A stretch of 64,000 bases of DNA, taken from contig JAZSPR010000025.1 of NCBI GenBank assembly GCA_045537555.1, positions 37,527-101,526 of the forward strand, given 5' to 3'. The translations under genes were made by a program, and so were the position numbers. A model generated the notes under the pieces. The model searched no databases. It was not told the origin of the DNA and saw only the letters and a list, made by a program, of their open reading frames with translations. Positions 50,234-59,396 of this stretch are shown here, in pieces (within the stretch, counting starts at the first letter, position 1; each line of letters opens with the position of its first letter). Source of the DNA: UBA1081 sp045537555 (lineage in GTDB: Bacteria > Bacillota > Clostridia > Oscillospirales > Acutalibacteraceae).

Positions 50234-51351
50234 AAAAAATTGTTTGTGTTTTTTTAATATTATTTTTTCTTTGTTGTTTATCGGTTACGGTTTATGCGGA
50301 AGATATTTCATCAGACAAATTCTATCAGACTGTGATCGATAATATTACGGATAATCTTGATGATGAAACAATAGAAATTCTCGAATCTCTCGGTTTTCGT
50401 AATTACACTCCTGATGAAATATCGGATTTATCATTAAAAGAAACATTGTCCGCATTTTTTGATATTTTTACCGATAATCTGAAAGAACCTTTTGAATTTG
50501 TATGTATCAGCATGGTTATTATAATATTCTGTTCTTTATCAAACGGAATACTCGGTTCCGGAAACAGAACAGGAGCTTATTTTGAATCAATTTCCGTGAT
50601 TTTTATTTCATTGATTGCGTTTTCAAAAATAATCGATCTCATTACAAAAACCATAGCCGTTATTAAGATTGTTTGCGGTCTTATGAAATTACTTTTACCC
50701 ATTCTTACGGCAATTATTGCTTTTTCGGGAAAACCGACTCTGGCATTGAGTTCGGGATCCGTTTCGTTATATATTTCCGAGGTTATAATTGCCGTTTGTA
50801 ATGATTTTCTTTCTCCTCTGCTATGTGTTTTTGCAGCATTTTCCCTGTGTGCCTCTGCAAACGGAAATATAAACATTTCACCTGTTATTAATCTTGTTAA
50901 AAAGGTTTTTAGTATAATTCTCGGATTTCTCGGAACTGTTTATTCAGGTGTCCTTACATTAAGAGATGTTATTGCCGCAGGTACGGATAAAATAACCGTT
51001 AAAGGGATAAAATTTGTTCTCGGTTCGGCTGTTCCGATTGTCGGTAGTACAATCAGTGAGGGATTTACAGCAGTAGTGTCGGCATTATCTCTGTTTAAAA
51101 ATACATTCGGTATACTCGGAATAATTGTCTGTGTAATACTGATTATGCCGGTTTTAAGTCGTATTGTTCTCTGGATTCTTTCTTTAATGATATCGGAATA
51201 TGTCTCCGTTGCATTCGGAAAAGATACAATTTCACAAGTGTTTTCGTCACTCAGGTATGTGATTACAATGCTTCTTACATTATTATTTTTTATGATTTTT
51301 GTTTTTCTTATTTCTGTTTCATCGGTTATGATTACGGGTGGTATGCAATGA
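50230..51351 (+). CDS. spoIIIAE: Stage III sporulation protein SpoIIIAE
   Basis: 373 residues. Signal-like N-terminus (1-23), an extracytoplasmic acidic segment to about 80, then about seven or eight membrane helices. Segments LKLLLPILTAIIAFSGKP-like and ITVKGIKFVLGSAVPIVGST match SpoIIIAE, the large membrane core of the channel. Overlaps spoIIIAD and spoIIIAF by 4 bp each. Confidence 0.94.
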   Translation: MKKIVCVFLILFFLCCLSVTVYAEDISSDKFYQTVIDNITDNLDDETIEILESLGFRNYTPDEISDLSLKETLSAFFDIFTDNLKEPFEFVCISMVIIIFCSLSNGILGSGNRTGAYFESISVIFISLIAFSKIIDLITKTIAVIKIVCGLMKLLLPILTAIIAFSGKPTLALSSGSVSLYISEVIIAVCNDFLSPLLCVFAAFSLCASANGNINISPVINLVKKVFSIILGFLGTVYSGVLTLRDVIAAGTDKITVKGIKFVLGSAVPIVGSTISEGFTAVVSALSLFKNTFGILGIIVCVILIMPVLSRIVLWILSLMISEYVSVAFGKDTISQVFSSLRYVITMLLTLLFFMIFVFLISVSSVMITGGMQ

Positions 51352-51833
51352 CTGAAATTAAAAGCTGGGCGATTATTCTTTGTATATCATTGATTATTTC
51401 ATCTGTAGTACTGTTCATTGCACCTGACGGAAGTATGAAAAGATATTTAAGCTATATAATTTCCGTATTTATTCTTACAGTTGTACTTTTACCTCTGAAC
51501 AATATGAATTTTTCACATCTTACTGATTTCACTGCAGAAGAATTGATTAAACCTGATGAGGAATATTCCGTATTACTCAATGAATATATATATGACAGTA
51601 CCGAACAAGTCGTAAAAAATAATATAAAAAAGGAGCTTGATAAAATTTGTTCGGAAAAGTATTCTGTTGAAATCTCTTTTGAACACTCAGATAAGCAGAT
51701 AAAAGCGGAAAGTATAAAAATTTTCATCAGTGAGCCGGATATAAAAAATATAGCGGTAATCAGAAAAAAAACAGGGGAGCTTACCGGGATAATTCCCAAG
51801 GTGAAGATATATGAATTACAAAGCAATAACTGA
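51348..51833 (+). CDS. spoIIIAF: Stage III sporulation protein SpoIIIAF
   Basis: 161 residues. Two N-terminal membrane helices (about 5-25 and 32-50) followed by a soluble ring-forming-type domain. MKRYLSYIISVFILTVVLLPL is the recognisable start. Overlaps spoIIIAG by 23 bp. Confidence 0.9.
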   Translation: MTEIKSWAIILCISLIISSVVLFIAPDGSMKRYLSYIISVFILTVVLLPLNNMNFSHLTDFTAEELIKPDEEYSVLLNEYIYDSTEQVVKNNIKKELDKICSEKYSVEISFEHSDKQIKAESIKIFISEPDIKNIAVIRKKTGELTGIIPKVKIYELQSNN

Positions 51834-52350
51834 AAAAATCAAAGCATTAATTTCTGATAAAAAGATTTCAGCGATTCTTATATCAATTGTGTTGGTTATT
51901 ATAATTCTGCTCATAAACACTACAGAAGATAAAACAAATTTACCTGAAAATACCGAAACCACAACAGCAATTTCTGTTTTATCAATAGCCGATATTCAGA
52001 GTGAAATTGAAAACCGACTTGAAGAAATGATAAGAACTGTTCACGGTGCAGGTAATGTAAGAGTTATGGTAAGTCTCAGTTCGTCAGGAGAGTATATTTA
52101 TGCTGAAAATTCAAGAAAAGAAAATAACGGTGAAAAACAGATGCAGGATAATGAAATTGTTATATATGAATCTGACAACGGAAATGATGAAGGGCTTATA
52201 GTAAGTGTTAAGTCACCTGAAATTTCAGGGGTTGCAGTTGTCTGTGACGGCGGGAACAGTTCTGTTGTGCGAGCCGAAATAACCGAGCTTGTAACCAGTC
52301 TTTTCGGTATCGGTGCCGACAGAGTTTATGTAGGCAGTAATATGCGTTAA
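51811..52350 (+). CDS. spoIIIAG: Stage III sporulation protein SpoIIIAG
   Basis: 179 residues. One membrane helix (about 20-37), a Thr-rich stretch (PENTETTTAIS), then the ring-building motif domain: ENRLEEMIRTVHGAGNVRVMV and PEISGVAVVCDGG with the late VYVG. SpoIIIAG forms a large ring in the intermembrane space. The GGTGA site lies in the end of spoIIIAF. Confidence 0.93.
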   Translation: MNYKAITEKIKALISDKKISAILISIVLVIIILLINTTEDKTNLPENTETTTAISVLSIADIQSEIENRLEEMIRTVHGAGNVRVMVSLSSSGEYIYAENSRKENNGEKQMQDNEIVIYESDNGNDEGLIVSVKSPEISGVAVVCDGGNSSVVRAEITELVTSLFGIGADRVYVGSNMR

Positions 52351-52370
52351 ATTATAAAAGGAGAATCAGT

Positions 52371-52913
52371 ATGAAAATTACATCAAAAAAAAGACATTTA
52401 ATGATGGCAGGTCTTGTGCTTATTTTAGGTGCGGCAGTTCTTGTGAACTGGTATTATACCGACCCGGAGAAAAATCCCGTAGCGGCAGAAAGCGGTTCGG
52501 ATGTCAACGAAGCAAACGGAAAAAATCTCGGTGATGCCGTTTATGTAAGCAGTTCGGATATCAATGAAGAGTATTTTGCAAACGCAAAGCTTTCAAGAGA
52601 TGAATCATATGATTCTGCAGTAGCAACTTTAAAAGAAATTATCGACAGCAGTGAAGTTGATGAACAGTCTGTTCAGACAGCTGCTGATTCAATAAATTCA
52701 ATAACTAACAGAAAAATTGCTCAGGTAAACATTGAAAATCTCGTCACGGCAAAAACAGGAAGCAAGTGTGTTGCCGTAATTTCAGATGACGGTGCAGAAA
52801 TAATTGTAGCCGATAGTATACTTAATGATGCCACAGTATTGCAGATAAAAGAAATAGTTATTGAAAATACGGATTTTTCTGCAGAAAAAATATCAATAAT
52901 TGGTGCAAAATAG
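52371..52913 (+). CDS. spoIIIAH: Stage III sporulation protein SpoIIIAH
   Basis: 180 residues. An N-terminal membrane helix (about 12-28) and a C-terminal EscJ/FliF-like ring domain. It partners forespore SpoIIQ across the two membranes; SpoIIQ itself is not in the window, and many clostridia use a substitute. AAAGGAGA precedes the ATG. It is the last gene of the eight-gene operon. Confidence 0.92.
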   Translation: MKITSKKRHLMMAGLVLILGAAVLVNWYYTDPEKNPVAAESGSDVNEANGKNLGDAVYVSSSDINEEYFANAKLSRDESYDSAVATLKEIIDSSEVDEQSVQTAADSINSITNRKIAQVNIENLVTAKTGSKCVAVISDDGAEIIVADSILNDATVLQIKEIVIENTDFSAEKISIIGAK

Positions 52914-53073
52914 TTGTTTATTTTTTTATTATATGTTATTATAAAATAGAATATTTACAAATATATAATTTGTCATAATATTCATATTACTTTAAGAAAA
53001 CAACTTTTTCTTAAAAAGAAAAATCAAGCCTTCGTTTATGCGAAGGCTGATTGCCATATGCGGAGGTTACATT
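52914..53073 (+). other. Intergenic region between spoIIIAH and nusB with two hairpins
   Basis: 160 AT-rich bases. Seen: a 10-bp AT stem TTTAAGAAAA / TTTTCTTAAA (52991-53000, 53006-53015) and an 8-bp stem AGCCTTCG / CGAAGGCT (53027-53034, 53041-53048) just before the nusB ribosome site. Neither has a full T-run. They may weakly end the spoIIIA message or act on nusB expression. Confidence 0.4.
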
Positions 53074-53484
53074 ATGACAAGAAAAGAAGCCAGAGAGCAG
53101 GCATTTATCATTATTTTTGAAAAAGAGTTCAACAATGAATATACTCTTGATGAAATAATTGAAGCCGCAAAAGATGCTGAACTGTTTGAAGCTGATGAAT
53201 TTGCAATCAATATCGCAAAGGAAACACTTGCAGATATTGAAAATCTTGACGGAATAATTTCTTCAAATCTTAAAGGCGGTTGGAAAATCGGCAGAATTTC
53301 AAAAGTTTCGCTTGCTATTCTCAGACTTGCTGTATGCGAAATGACAAAATTCAATGATATTCCCGTATCGGTTTCAATCAATGAAGCTGTTGAACTTGCT
53401 AAAAAATATGCGGCAGAAGAAGATTCATCTTTTGTCAACGGTCTTCTTTCATCCGTTAATAAAGGCATGAAGGCTGATGTCTGA
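53074..53484 (+). CDS. nusB: Transcription antitermination factor NusB
   Basis: 136 residues from the ATG at 53074 (CGGAGG 8 nt upstream); the frame stays open to 53038 without a site. All-helical RNA-binding protein that joins NusE (S10) at boxA for rRNA antitermination. MTRKEAREQAFIIIFE and RISKVSLAILRLAVCEM, IPVSVSINEAVELAKKY are family blocks. Overlaps the next gene by 8 bp. Confidence 0.95.
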   Translation: MTRKEAREQAFIIIFEKEFNNEYTLDEIIEAAKDAELFEADEFAINIAKETLADIENLDGIISSNLKGGWKIGRISKVSLAILRLAVCEMTKFNDIPVSVSINEAVELAKKYAAEEDSSFVNGLLSSVNKGMKADV

Positions 53485-54415
53485 GCTGTTTCTCGGAATT
53501 GATACAAGTAATTATACTTCATCATGTGCTGTTTACAATAAAGATGAAGATTCATTTGTATCATTAAAAAAACTTTTACCCGTAAGTGAAGGCCGGCTCG
53601 GACTCAGACAGTCTGATGCAGTATTTCATCATACAAAAAATCTTCCGCCTTTGCTTTTTGAGCTTGTTTCAGGTTGTAATAACATATTTTGTGTAAGTGC
53701 TTCATATGCCCCTTGCGACAGAGAGGGGTCATATATGCCTTGTTTTTCGGTAGGGCAAGGCTTCGGAAAAGTTCTTTCGGGAGCTTATAATTCAAAGTAT
53801 TATGAGTTTTCACATCAGGCGGGGCATGTTGCGGCTGCTGTTCATTCAAGCGGACATGCTGAACTTATTGATAAAGAATTTTTGGCTTTTCATGTTTCGG
53901 GAGGTACAACGGAACTTCTCTATGTAAAACCCGATACGGACAAGCCTTTTGATATCACTCAGATTGCGTCTTCACTTGACCTTAAAGCAGGACAGGCTGT
54001 TGACCGTGCAGGGGTAATGATGGGGCTGAAATTCCCCGCAGGTCCGGAATTAGACAAGCTTGCAAATCTCAGCGATAAACAATATAAAATCAAACCGTTC
54101 ACCAAAGACGGTTGCTGCAGTTTCTCGGGACTTGAAAATCAATGCAGAAAGATGCTTGATACCGGTGAAGAAAAATGTGATGTTGCAAAATACTGCATTG
54201 ATTATGTTTGTGCCGCTGTCAGGATAATGACTCAGGAAGCGCTCAAAAAATACGGTGAACTTCCCGTAGTTTATGCAGGGGGAGTAATGAGTAATTCAAT
54301 TCTCAGAAAAGTTCTCTCATCTGAATTCGGAGCTTATTTTGCAAAACCCGAATTTTCTTCGGATAATGCCGCAGGTACGGCATACTTAGGTTATATAAAG
54401 GAGTATTGCAGATGA
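53477..54415 (+). CDS. TsaD/Kae1-family paralogue (Gcp-like, 'peptidase M22')
   Basis: 312 residues, about 25-30 shorter than true TsaD. The ASKHA fold is clear: FLGIDTSNYTSSCAVY, the metal-binding H113xxxH117 in SHQAGHVAAAVHS, FHVSGGTTEL, AGQAVDRAGVMMGL, FPAGPELDKLA and DNAAGTAYLG with the last Asp ligand. But TsaD's usual wording (VVSGGHT, NHIEGH) is altered. It may be a second t6A-type enzyme or a sporulation-era relative; which is unknown. It sits where Bacillus has folD between nusB and xseA. tsaB and tsaE at 9.3-10.4 kb imply that an ordinary tsaD exists elsewhere, unless this is it. Confidence 0.75.
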   Translation: MSELFLGIDTSNYTSSCAVYNKDEDSFVSLKKLLPVSEGRLGLRQSDAVFHHTKNLPPLLFELVSGCNNIFCVSASYAPCDREGSYMPCFSVGQGFGKVLSGAYNSKYYEFSHQAGHVAAAVHSSGHAELIDKEFLAFHVSGGTTELLYVKPDTDKPFDITQIASSLDLKAGQAVDRAGVMMGLKFPAGPELDKLANLSDKQYKIKPFTKDGCCSFSGLENQCRKMLDTGEEKCDVAKYCIDYVCAAVRIMTQEALKKYGELPVVYAGGVMSNSILRKVLSSEFGAYFAKPEFSSDNAAGTAYLGYIKEYCR

Positions 54416-55626
54416 TTACAGACAGAGCTGCATTGACTGTTTCACAACTGAATACGTATGTAAAAATGCTGTTTGAAGCAGACGATGTGCTTCGTCGTGT
54501 CTGTGTTGTCGGTGAAATTTCCAATTTTGTTAATCATTACAAAACCGGTCATCTCTATTTTTCCGTAAAAGATGAATTTTCAGCCGTAAATGCAGTTATG
54601 TTTGCAGGTAATGCAAAAAGCCTCAGATTCAGACCGGAAAACGGTATGAGAGTCATTATAACAGGCAGAGTTTCTGTTTTTGAAAGAGACGGTGTTTATC
54701 AGATTTATGCCGACTCAATGGAACCTGAAGGTGCCGGTTCGCTTATGATTGCATTTGAACAGCTTAAAAAGAAGCTTTCTGCTGAAGGGCTTTTTGATGT
54801 TGAAAATAAAAAACCGCTTCCTGAATTTCCCAAGAAAATTGCTGTTCTTACTTCACCTGTCGGTGCCGCATTGCAGGATATAATCAATGTTATTTCAAGA
54901 AGATATCCGCTTTGCGAAATTGTTTTCTGCCCCGTTGCAGTTCAGGGTGTCAATTGTGCAAAAGAAAATATTTCCGCTTTGCAGAAAGTGAATATGAGAG
55001 ATGATATTGATGTTATCATTCTCGGAAGAGGCGGAGGCTCTGTTGAAGACCTTTGGGGATATAATGATGAACAGCTTGTAAGAGCTGTATTTAATTCACG
55101 GATTCCCGTTATAAGCGGTATCGGTCATGAAACAGATTTTACTCTGTGTGATTTTGTTTCGGATTTGAGAGCTCCCACACCGTCTGCGGCAGCAGAAATT
55201 TCAGTTCCTGATATTCTTGAATTGATTCAGTTTACCGATTCACTTTTTTTCAGGCTCAGTAAAGCTATGAATGATATAATAGAAGAACAGACGGATTATA
55301 TTTTCAATCTTTCTCAGAGGCTTAAAGCTTATGACCCCGTAAGAATTCTTGAAAACCGATTTATTTATACAGATTCACTTAAACTCAGGCTGAAAACTGC
55401 AATTGATAATTATATTTCTCAGAAAGATGCTTCATTGAATGTCATTTGTGAAAAATTGCAGTTGCTCAATCCTTATTTTATGATTGAAAAAGGTTTTATA
55501 CCTGTTTTCAGAGATAATAAAAGAATTTTATCGGCATCAGATCTTTCTGTTGATGACTCAATCTCAATGGATTTTATCGACGGAACGGTAAAATGCCTTG
55601 TTAAAAATATTGAACTGACGGAGTAA
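54412..55626 (+). CDS. xseA: Exodeoxyribonuclease VII large subunit
   Basis: 404 residues from the ATG at 54412, with AAAGGAG 8 nt upstream; a TTG two codons earlier is unlikely. OB-fold N-terminal domain (VSQLNTYVKMLFE, VVGEISNFVNHYKTGHLYFS), then the catalytic region with DVIILGRGGGSVEDLW and ISGIGHETDFTLCDFVSDLRAPTPSAAAE. With XseB it degrades single-stranded DNA from both ends. Overlaps the TsaD-like gene by 4 bp. Confidence 0.96.
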   Translation: MITDRAALTVSQLNTYVKMLFEADDVLRRVCVVGEISNFVNHYKTGHLYFSVKDEFSAVNAVMFAGNAKSLRFRPENGMRVIITGRVSVFERDGVYQIYADSMEPEGAGSLMIAFEQLKKKLSAEGLFDVENKKPLPEFPKKIAVLTSPVGAALQDIINVISRRYPLCEIVFCPVAVQGVNCAKENISALQKVNMRDDIDVIILGRGGGSVEDLWGYNDEQLVRAVFNSRIPVISGIGHETDFTLCDFVSDLRAPTPSAAAEISVPDILELIQFTDSLFFRLSKAMNDIIEEQTDYIFNLSQRLKAYDPVRILENRFIYTDSLKLRLKTAIDNYISQKDASLNVICEKLQLLNPYFMIEKGFIPVFRDNKRILSASDLSVDDSISMDFIDGTVKCLVKNIELTE

Positions 55627-55631
55627 TCTTT

Positions 55632-55841
55632 ATGAAAAAGAATATGAAATATGAAGAAGCCGTAAAAAAACTTGAAGAAATTGTGCTTAAACTTGAAAAA
55701 GGTGATATGCCTCTTGAAGATACAGTCAAACTTTATGATGAGGCAACAAAACTTTCAGGTTATTGCACGGCACTTCTTGAAAATGCAAAACTGAAAATCA
55801 GTGAAATTTCTGACAAAGAAGGTGCAGACGATGAATTCTGA
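55632..55841 (+). CDS. xseB: Exodeoxyribonuclease VII small subunit
   Basis: 69 residues. YEEAVKKLEEIVLKLEKGDM and LEDTVKLYDEATKL are the family signature of this helical subunit, several copies of which coat XseA. It starts 5 bp after xseA and overlaps ispA by 11 bp. Confidence 0.95.
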   Translation: MKKNMKYEEAVKKLEEIVLKLEKGDMPLEDTVKLYDEATKLSGYCTALLENAKLKISEISDKEGADDEF

Positions 55842-56688
55842 AACAATAATTAAAAGTCATATTGAGCTTATTGAAAGCAGAATAATGTCATTTGTTCCGA
55901 AAACTCTTGCAGAGTATTCCGTAATAGAAGAAGCTATGAAGTATTCTCTTGAATCAGGCGGAAAGAGAGTCAGACCTTTGTTGACACTTGAATTCTGCCG
56001 TGTGCTCGGCGGTGATTTTGCAAAAGCTCTTCCTTTTGCCGTTGCGGTTGAATTTATCCACACATATTCACTCATTCATGATGATTTGCCCTGTATGGAT
56101 AACGATGATTTCAGACGAGGCAAACCCGCATCGCACAAGAAATACGGTGAAGCAAATGCACTTCTTGCAGGTGACTCTCTTCTTACTCATGCTTTTTCAG
56201 CTATTGCATCATCAGAACTTTCTGCAAAGCAGATGATTGATGCCGTGCGTGAATTGTCTTCATATGCAGGTTCAAACGGGATGATAGGCGGTCAGATTAT
56301 TGACCTTGAGGGCGAGAATAAATCACTTGATATTGATTCTCTTTTTCTCATGGACAAGCTGAAAACATCAGCTCTTATCACTTCTGCATGTGTACTCGGC
56401 TGTATCGCTGCCGATAAATATGAATATATTCCGTCAGCCGTTAAATTTGCGGAAAATCTCGGAATAGCATTCCAGATAATTGATGATATTCTTGATTTTC
56501 TCGAAGGTGAAGATAACAGCGATATTATATCGGGTAAATCAACATATGTTTCTTTATTAGGTCTTGATGAAGCCCGTAAACAGGCTTCCGAATATACAAA
56601 AAAGGCTCTTGATGCACTCAAAGAAATTGACGGTGATACTTCCGTCCTTGAGTCTTTTGCACAGTTACTTTTTAACAGACAGTCATAA
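55831..56688 (+). CDS. ispA: Polyprenyl (farnesyl) diphosphate synthase
   Basis: 285 residues from the ATG at 55831 (GAAGGTG upstream); the upstream in-frame ATG at 55801 is inside xseB with no site. First Asp-rich motif HDDLPCMDNDDFRRG (DDxxxxD), second motif DDILD near 225-230, and GGKRVRPLL for diphosphate binding. Makes C15 (or C20) isoprenoid precursors for undecaprenyl carrier. It lies directly before dxs, the pathway's first enzyme. Confidence 0.94.
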   Translation: MNSETIIKSHIELIESRIMSFVPKTLAEYSVIEEAMKYSLESGGKRVRPLLTLEFCRVLGGDFAKALPFAVAVEFIHTYSLIHDDLPCMDNDDFRRGKPASHKKYGEANALLAGDSLLTHAFSAIASSELSAKQMIDAVRELSSYAGSNGMIGGQIIDLEGENKSLDIDSLFLMDKLKTSALITSACVLGCIAADKYEYIPSAVKFAENLGIAFQIIDDILDFLEGEDNSDIISGKSTYVSLLGLDEARKQASEYTKKALDALKEIDGDTSVLESFAQLLFNRQS

Positions 56689-56715
56689 TTCAGTTTTATC
56701 ATAATAGGTGATATT

Positions 56716-58587
56716 ATGGAAAAAAATGAAAGTTTACTTGAAGGCATAAAAAAGCCTTCTGATATAAAGAAGCTTTCCGATAATGAACTGCAGATTCTTG
56801 CAGATGAAATCAGAAAAGTTCTTATTGAAACCGTTTCGGAAACGGGCGGACATCTTGCATCAAATCTCGGTGTGGTTGAGCTTACAATTGCTCTTCATAA
56901 GGTGTTCAATTCTCCTCATGATAAAATAGTCTGGGACGTCGGGCATCAGGTCTATGTGCATAAACTGCTTACAGGCAGATATGACAGAATAAAAACACTC
57001 AGACAGCACGGCGGCTTGTCAGGTTTTTCATCACCTGATGAAAGTGAACACGATACATTTTTCAGCGGTCACAGCAGTACTTCTGTTTCTGCGGCATACG
57101 GCATTGCTCAGGCTAACAAAATAAAAGGAAATAAGAATACTGCAATTGCAGTTATAGGTGACGGTGCATTCACGGGCGGCATGGTTTATGAAGCCCTTAA
57201 CAATGCAGGTAGAGAACGTTCAAGACTTATTGTCATTCTCAATGACAACGATATGTCTATTTCAAAAAATGTCGGTTCTCTTGCTCAGCATCTCGCTGTT
57301 ATAAAAGCCAGACCCTCTTATTTCAGAATGAAAGCTAAAACCGAACAGATGATTAATAAAATTCCTCTTGTTGGTGTAAAGCTTTCAAATTCAATATTCA
57401 GATTCAAAACAGGTCTTAAAAGACTTTTTTATAAATCAAGTACAATGTTTGAGGACCTCGGATTCAGATATATGGGTCCGATTGACGGTCACAATATCGA
57501 AGTTCTCACAGATGCTCTTGAGGCTGCAAAATCTGCAAATTATCCTATTCTTCTTCATATAAAAACAACCAAAGGCAAGGGATATAATTTTGCTGAGCTT
57601 GATCCGAGTGTATTTCACGGTATTTCAAAATTTGATATTGATACCGGTGAATCAATCAGCTCCGGAACTTCATTCTCCAATGAATTCGGCTCTGTTCTTT
57701 GTAATTTTGCCGGTAATGACAGACGTGTCTGTGCTGTAACAGCTGCAATGTCACTCGGTACCGGACTTGATACATTTGAGAAACTTTTTCCTTCAAGGTT
57801 TTTTGATGTCGGTATAGCTGAAGAACATGCTGTTACATTCTGCTCAGGACTTGCCAAGGGTGGCATGCTTCCCGTGTTTGCTGTTTATTCTGCATTTCTG
57901 CAGAGGGCATATGACCAGCTTGTTCATGATGCCGCTTTACAGAAACTCAAAATGGTTATTGCAATTGACAGAGCAGGTTTTGTTACGGGAGACGGTGAAA
58001 CACATCACGGTATTCTCGATGTGCCGTTTCTTAATTCAATTCCCGGAATTACTGTTTATTCTCCGACTTTATACAGCGAAATGAGAAATGCTTTTGTTAA
58101 AGCATTATATCATGATTCGTCAGTTGTTGCTGTCAGAATGTTCAAAGGAGCAGAACCGCATCTTCCCGAAGATTTTGTTCCTTCATTTGAAGATTTTGAT
58201 GTATACGGCGACCCGGAGAGTAAAATAGCAATTGTGACTTACGGCAGACTTTTTGCTTCATCTGCGATTGCGAAAAATTTCCTTAAAGAATCAGGAATTT
58301 CCGTAAAAGTAATAAAACTCAATAAAATCAAACCGATATCCGTAAAAGCTGTTAAAGAAGTGATGAATTGCTCTCATATTTTCTTCTATGAAGAGGGAGA
58401 AAAATCAGGCGGTTGCGGTGAAATATTCAACATGATGCTTACCGAATCAGGTTTTTTAGGTAAATTCTGTCTGAAAGCGGTTGAAGATAAATTTGTTCAA
58501 CATGCCACAGCTGAAATATTGTTAAAGGAATACGGATTCGATGAGGAGTCAATTTCCCGATATATACAAGAGGTAATTTCTCAATGA
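56716..58587 (+). CDS. dxs: 1-Deoxy-D-xylulose-5-phosphate synthase
   Basis: 623 residues. First and rate-controlling step of the non-mevalonate isoprenoid pathway, using TPP. TPP motif GDGAFTGGMVYEALNNAG to NDNDMSIS; SSNLGVVELTIALH-like N-terminus; FDVGIAEEHAVTFCSGLAKGG holds the catalytic Glu; HHGILDVPFL follows. Length normal. The ATG overlaps no gene; tlyA starts 4 bp inside its end. Confidence 0.97.
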   Translation: MEKNESLLEGIKKPSDIKKLSDNELQILADEIRKVLIETVSETGGHLASNLGVVELTIALHKVFNSPHDKIVWDVGHQVYVHKLLTGRYDRIKTLRQHGGLSGFSSPDESEHDTFFSGHSSTSVSAAYGIAQANKIKGNKNTAIAVIGDGAFTGGMVYEALNNAGRERSRLIVILNDNDMSISKNVGSLAQHLAVIKARPSYFRMKAKTEQMINKIPLVGVKLSNSIFRFKTGLKRLFYKSSTMFEDLGFRYMGPIDGHNIEVLTDALEAAKSANYPILLHIKTTKGKGYNFAELDPSVFHGISKFDIDTGESISSGTSFSNEFGSVLCNFAGNDRRVCAVTAAMSLGTGLDTFEKLFPSRFFDVGIAEEHAVTFCSGLAKGGMLPVFAVYSAFLQRAYDQLVHDAALQKLKMVIAIDRAGFVTGDGETHHGILDVPFLNSIPGITVYSPTLYSEMRNAFVKALYHDSSVVAVRMFKGAEPHLPEDFVPSFEDFDVYGDPESKIAIVTYGRLFASSAIAKNFLKESGISVKVIKLNKIKPISVKAVKEVMNCSHIFFYEEGEKSGGCGEIFNMMLTESGFLGKFCLKAVEDKFVQHATAEILLKEYGFDEESISRYIQEVISQ

Positions 58588-59384
58588 GTGATAAAATTAG
58601 ACTTGATACAAGAATATTTGAACAGGGACTTACCGAAAGCCGCGAAAAAGCAAAAGCTTTTATCATGGCGGGACAGGTTTATGTCAACGGCATGAAAGCA
58701 ACAAAAGCCGGAATGACCGTTACCGAAAAAGACGTGATTGAAGTCAGAGGTACAAGTGAATTTGTCAGCCGTGGCGGTCATAAGCTAAAAAAAGCCATGT
58801 CGTCATTTCCGATAACCCTGAATAATAAAATCTGTATGGATGTCGGTGCTTCAACAGGCGGTTTTACCGACTGTATGCTTCAGAACGGTGCTTCAAAGGT
58901 CTATAGTGTGGATGTAGGTTACGGTCAGCTTGCATGGAAACTCAGAAGTGATTCGCGTGTAGTAAACCTTGAAAGAACGAATATCCGTTATGTTACTGAT
59001 GAACAGGTTCCTGATAAAATTGACTTTTTCTCCGTTGACGTCTCTTTTATTTCTCTGACACTCGTTCTTCCCGCCGTCAAAACACTTCTCTCCGAATACG
59101 GTGAAGGTGTCTGTCTTATCAAGCCTCAGTTTGAAGCAGGACGTGAAAAAGTAGGAAAAAAAGGCGTTGTAAGAGATAAGGCTGTGCATGAAGAAGTAAT
59201 TGCAAAGATTTATGATTTTGCAATAAACAACGGCTATAATGTTCTCGGTCTTGATTATTCGCCCATAAAAGGTCCCGAAGGTAATATTGAATATCTTATA
59301 CATCTCGGTATCAATAAAGACTCAGATACGCAAGTTGATATCCATTCTGTTGTAATGGCTTCACACGAAGAACTTGATAAATAA
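58584..59384 (+). CDS. tlyA: TlyA-family rRNA 2'-O-methyltransferase
   Basis: 266 residues. An S4 RNA-binding domain (1-65; LDTRIFEQGLTESREKAKAF) and an FtsJ/RrmJ-type methyltransferase with MDVGASTGGFTDCMLQNGA and DVSFISL. In mycobacteria the homologue methylates 16S and 23S rRNA riboses; here this is family inference. Standard neighbour of dxs and argR in Firmicutes. Confidence 0.92.
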   Translation: MSDKIRLDTRIFEQGLTESREKAKAFIMAGQVYVNGMKATKAGMTVTEKDVIEVRGTSEFVSRGGHKLKKAMSSFPITLNNKICMDVGASTGGFTDCMLQNGASKVYSVDVGYGQLAWKLRSDSRVVNLERTNIRYVTDEQVPDKIDFFSVDVSFISLTLVLPAVKTLLSEYGEGVCLIKPQFEAGREKVGKKGVVRDKAVHEEVIAKIYDFAINNGYNVLGLDYSPIKGPEGNIEYLIHLGINKDSDTQVDIHSVVMASHEELDK

Positions 59385-59396
59385 TCAGGTGATATT

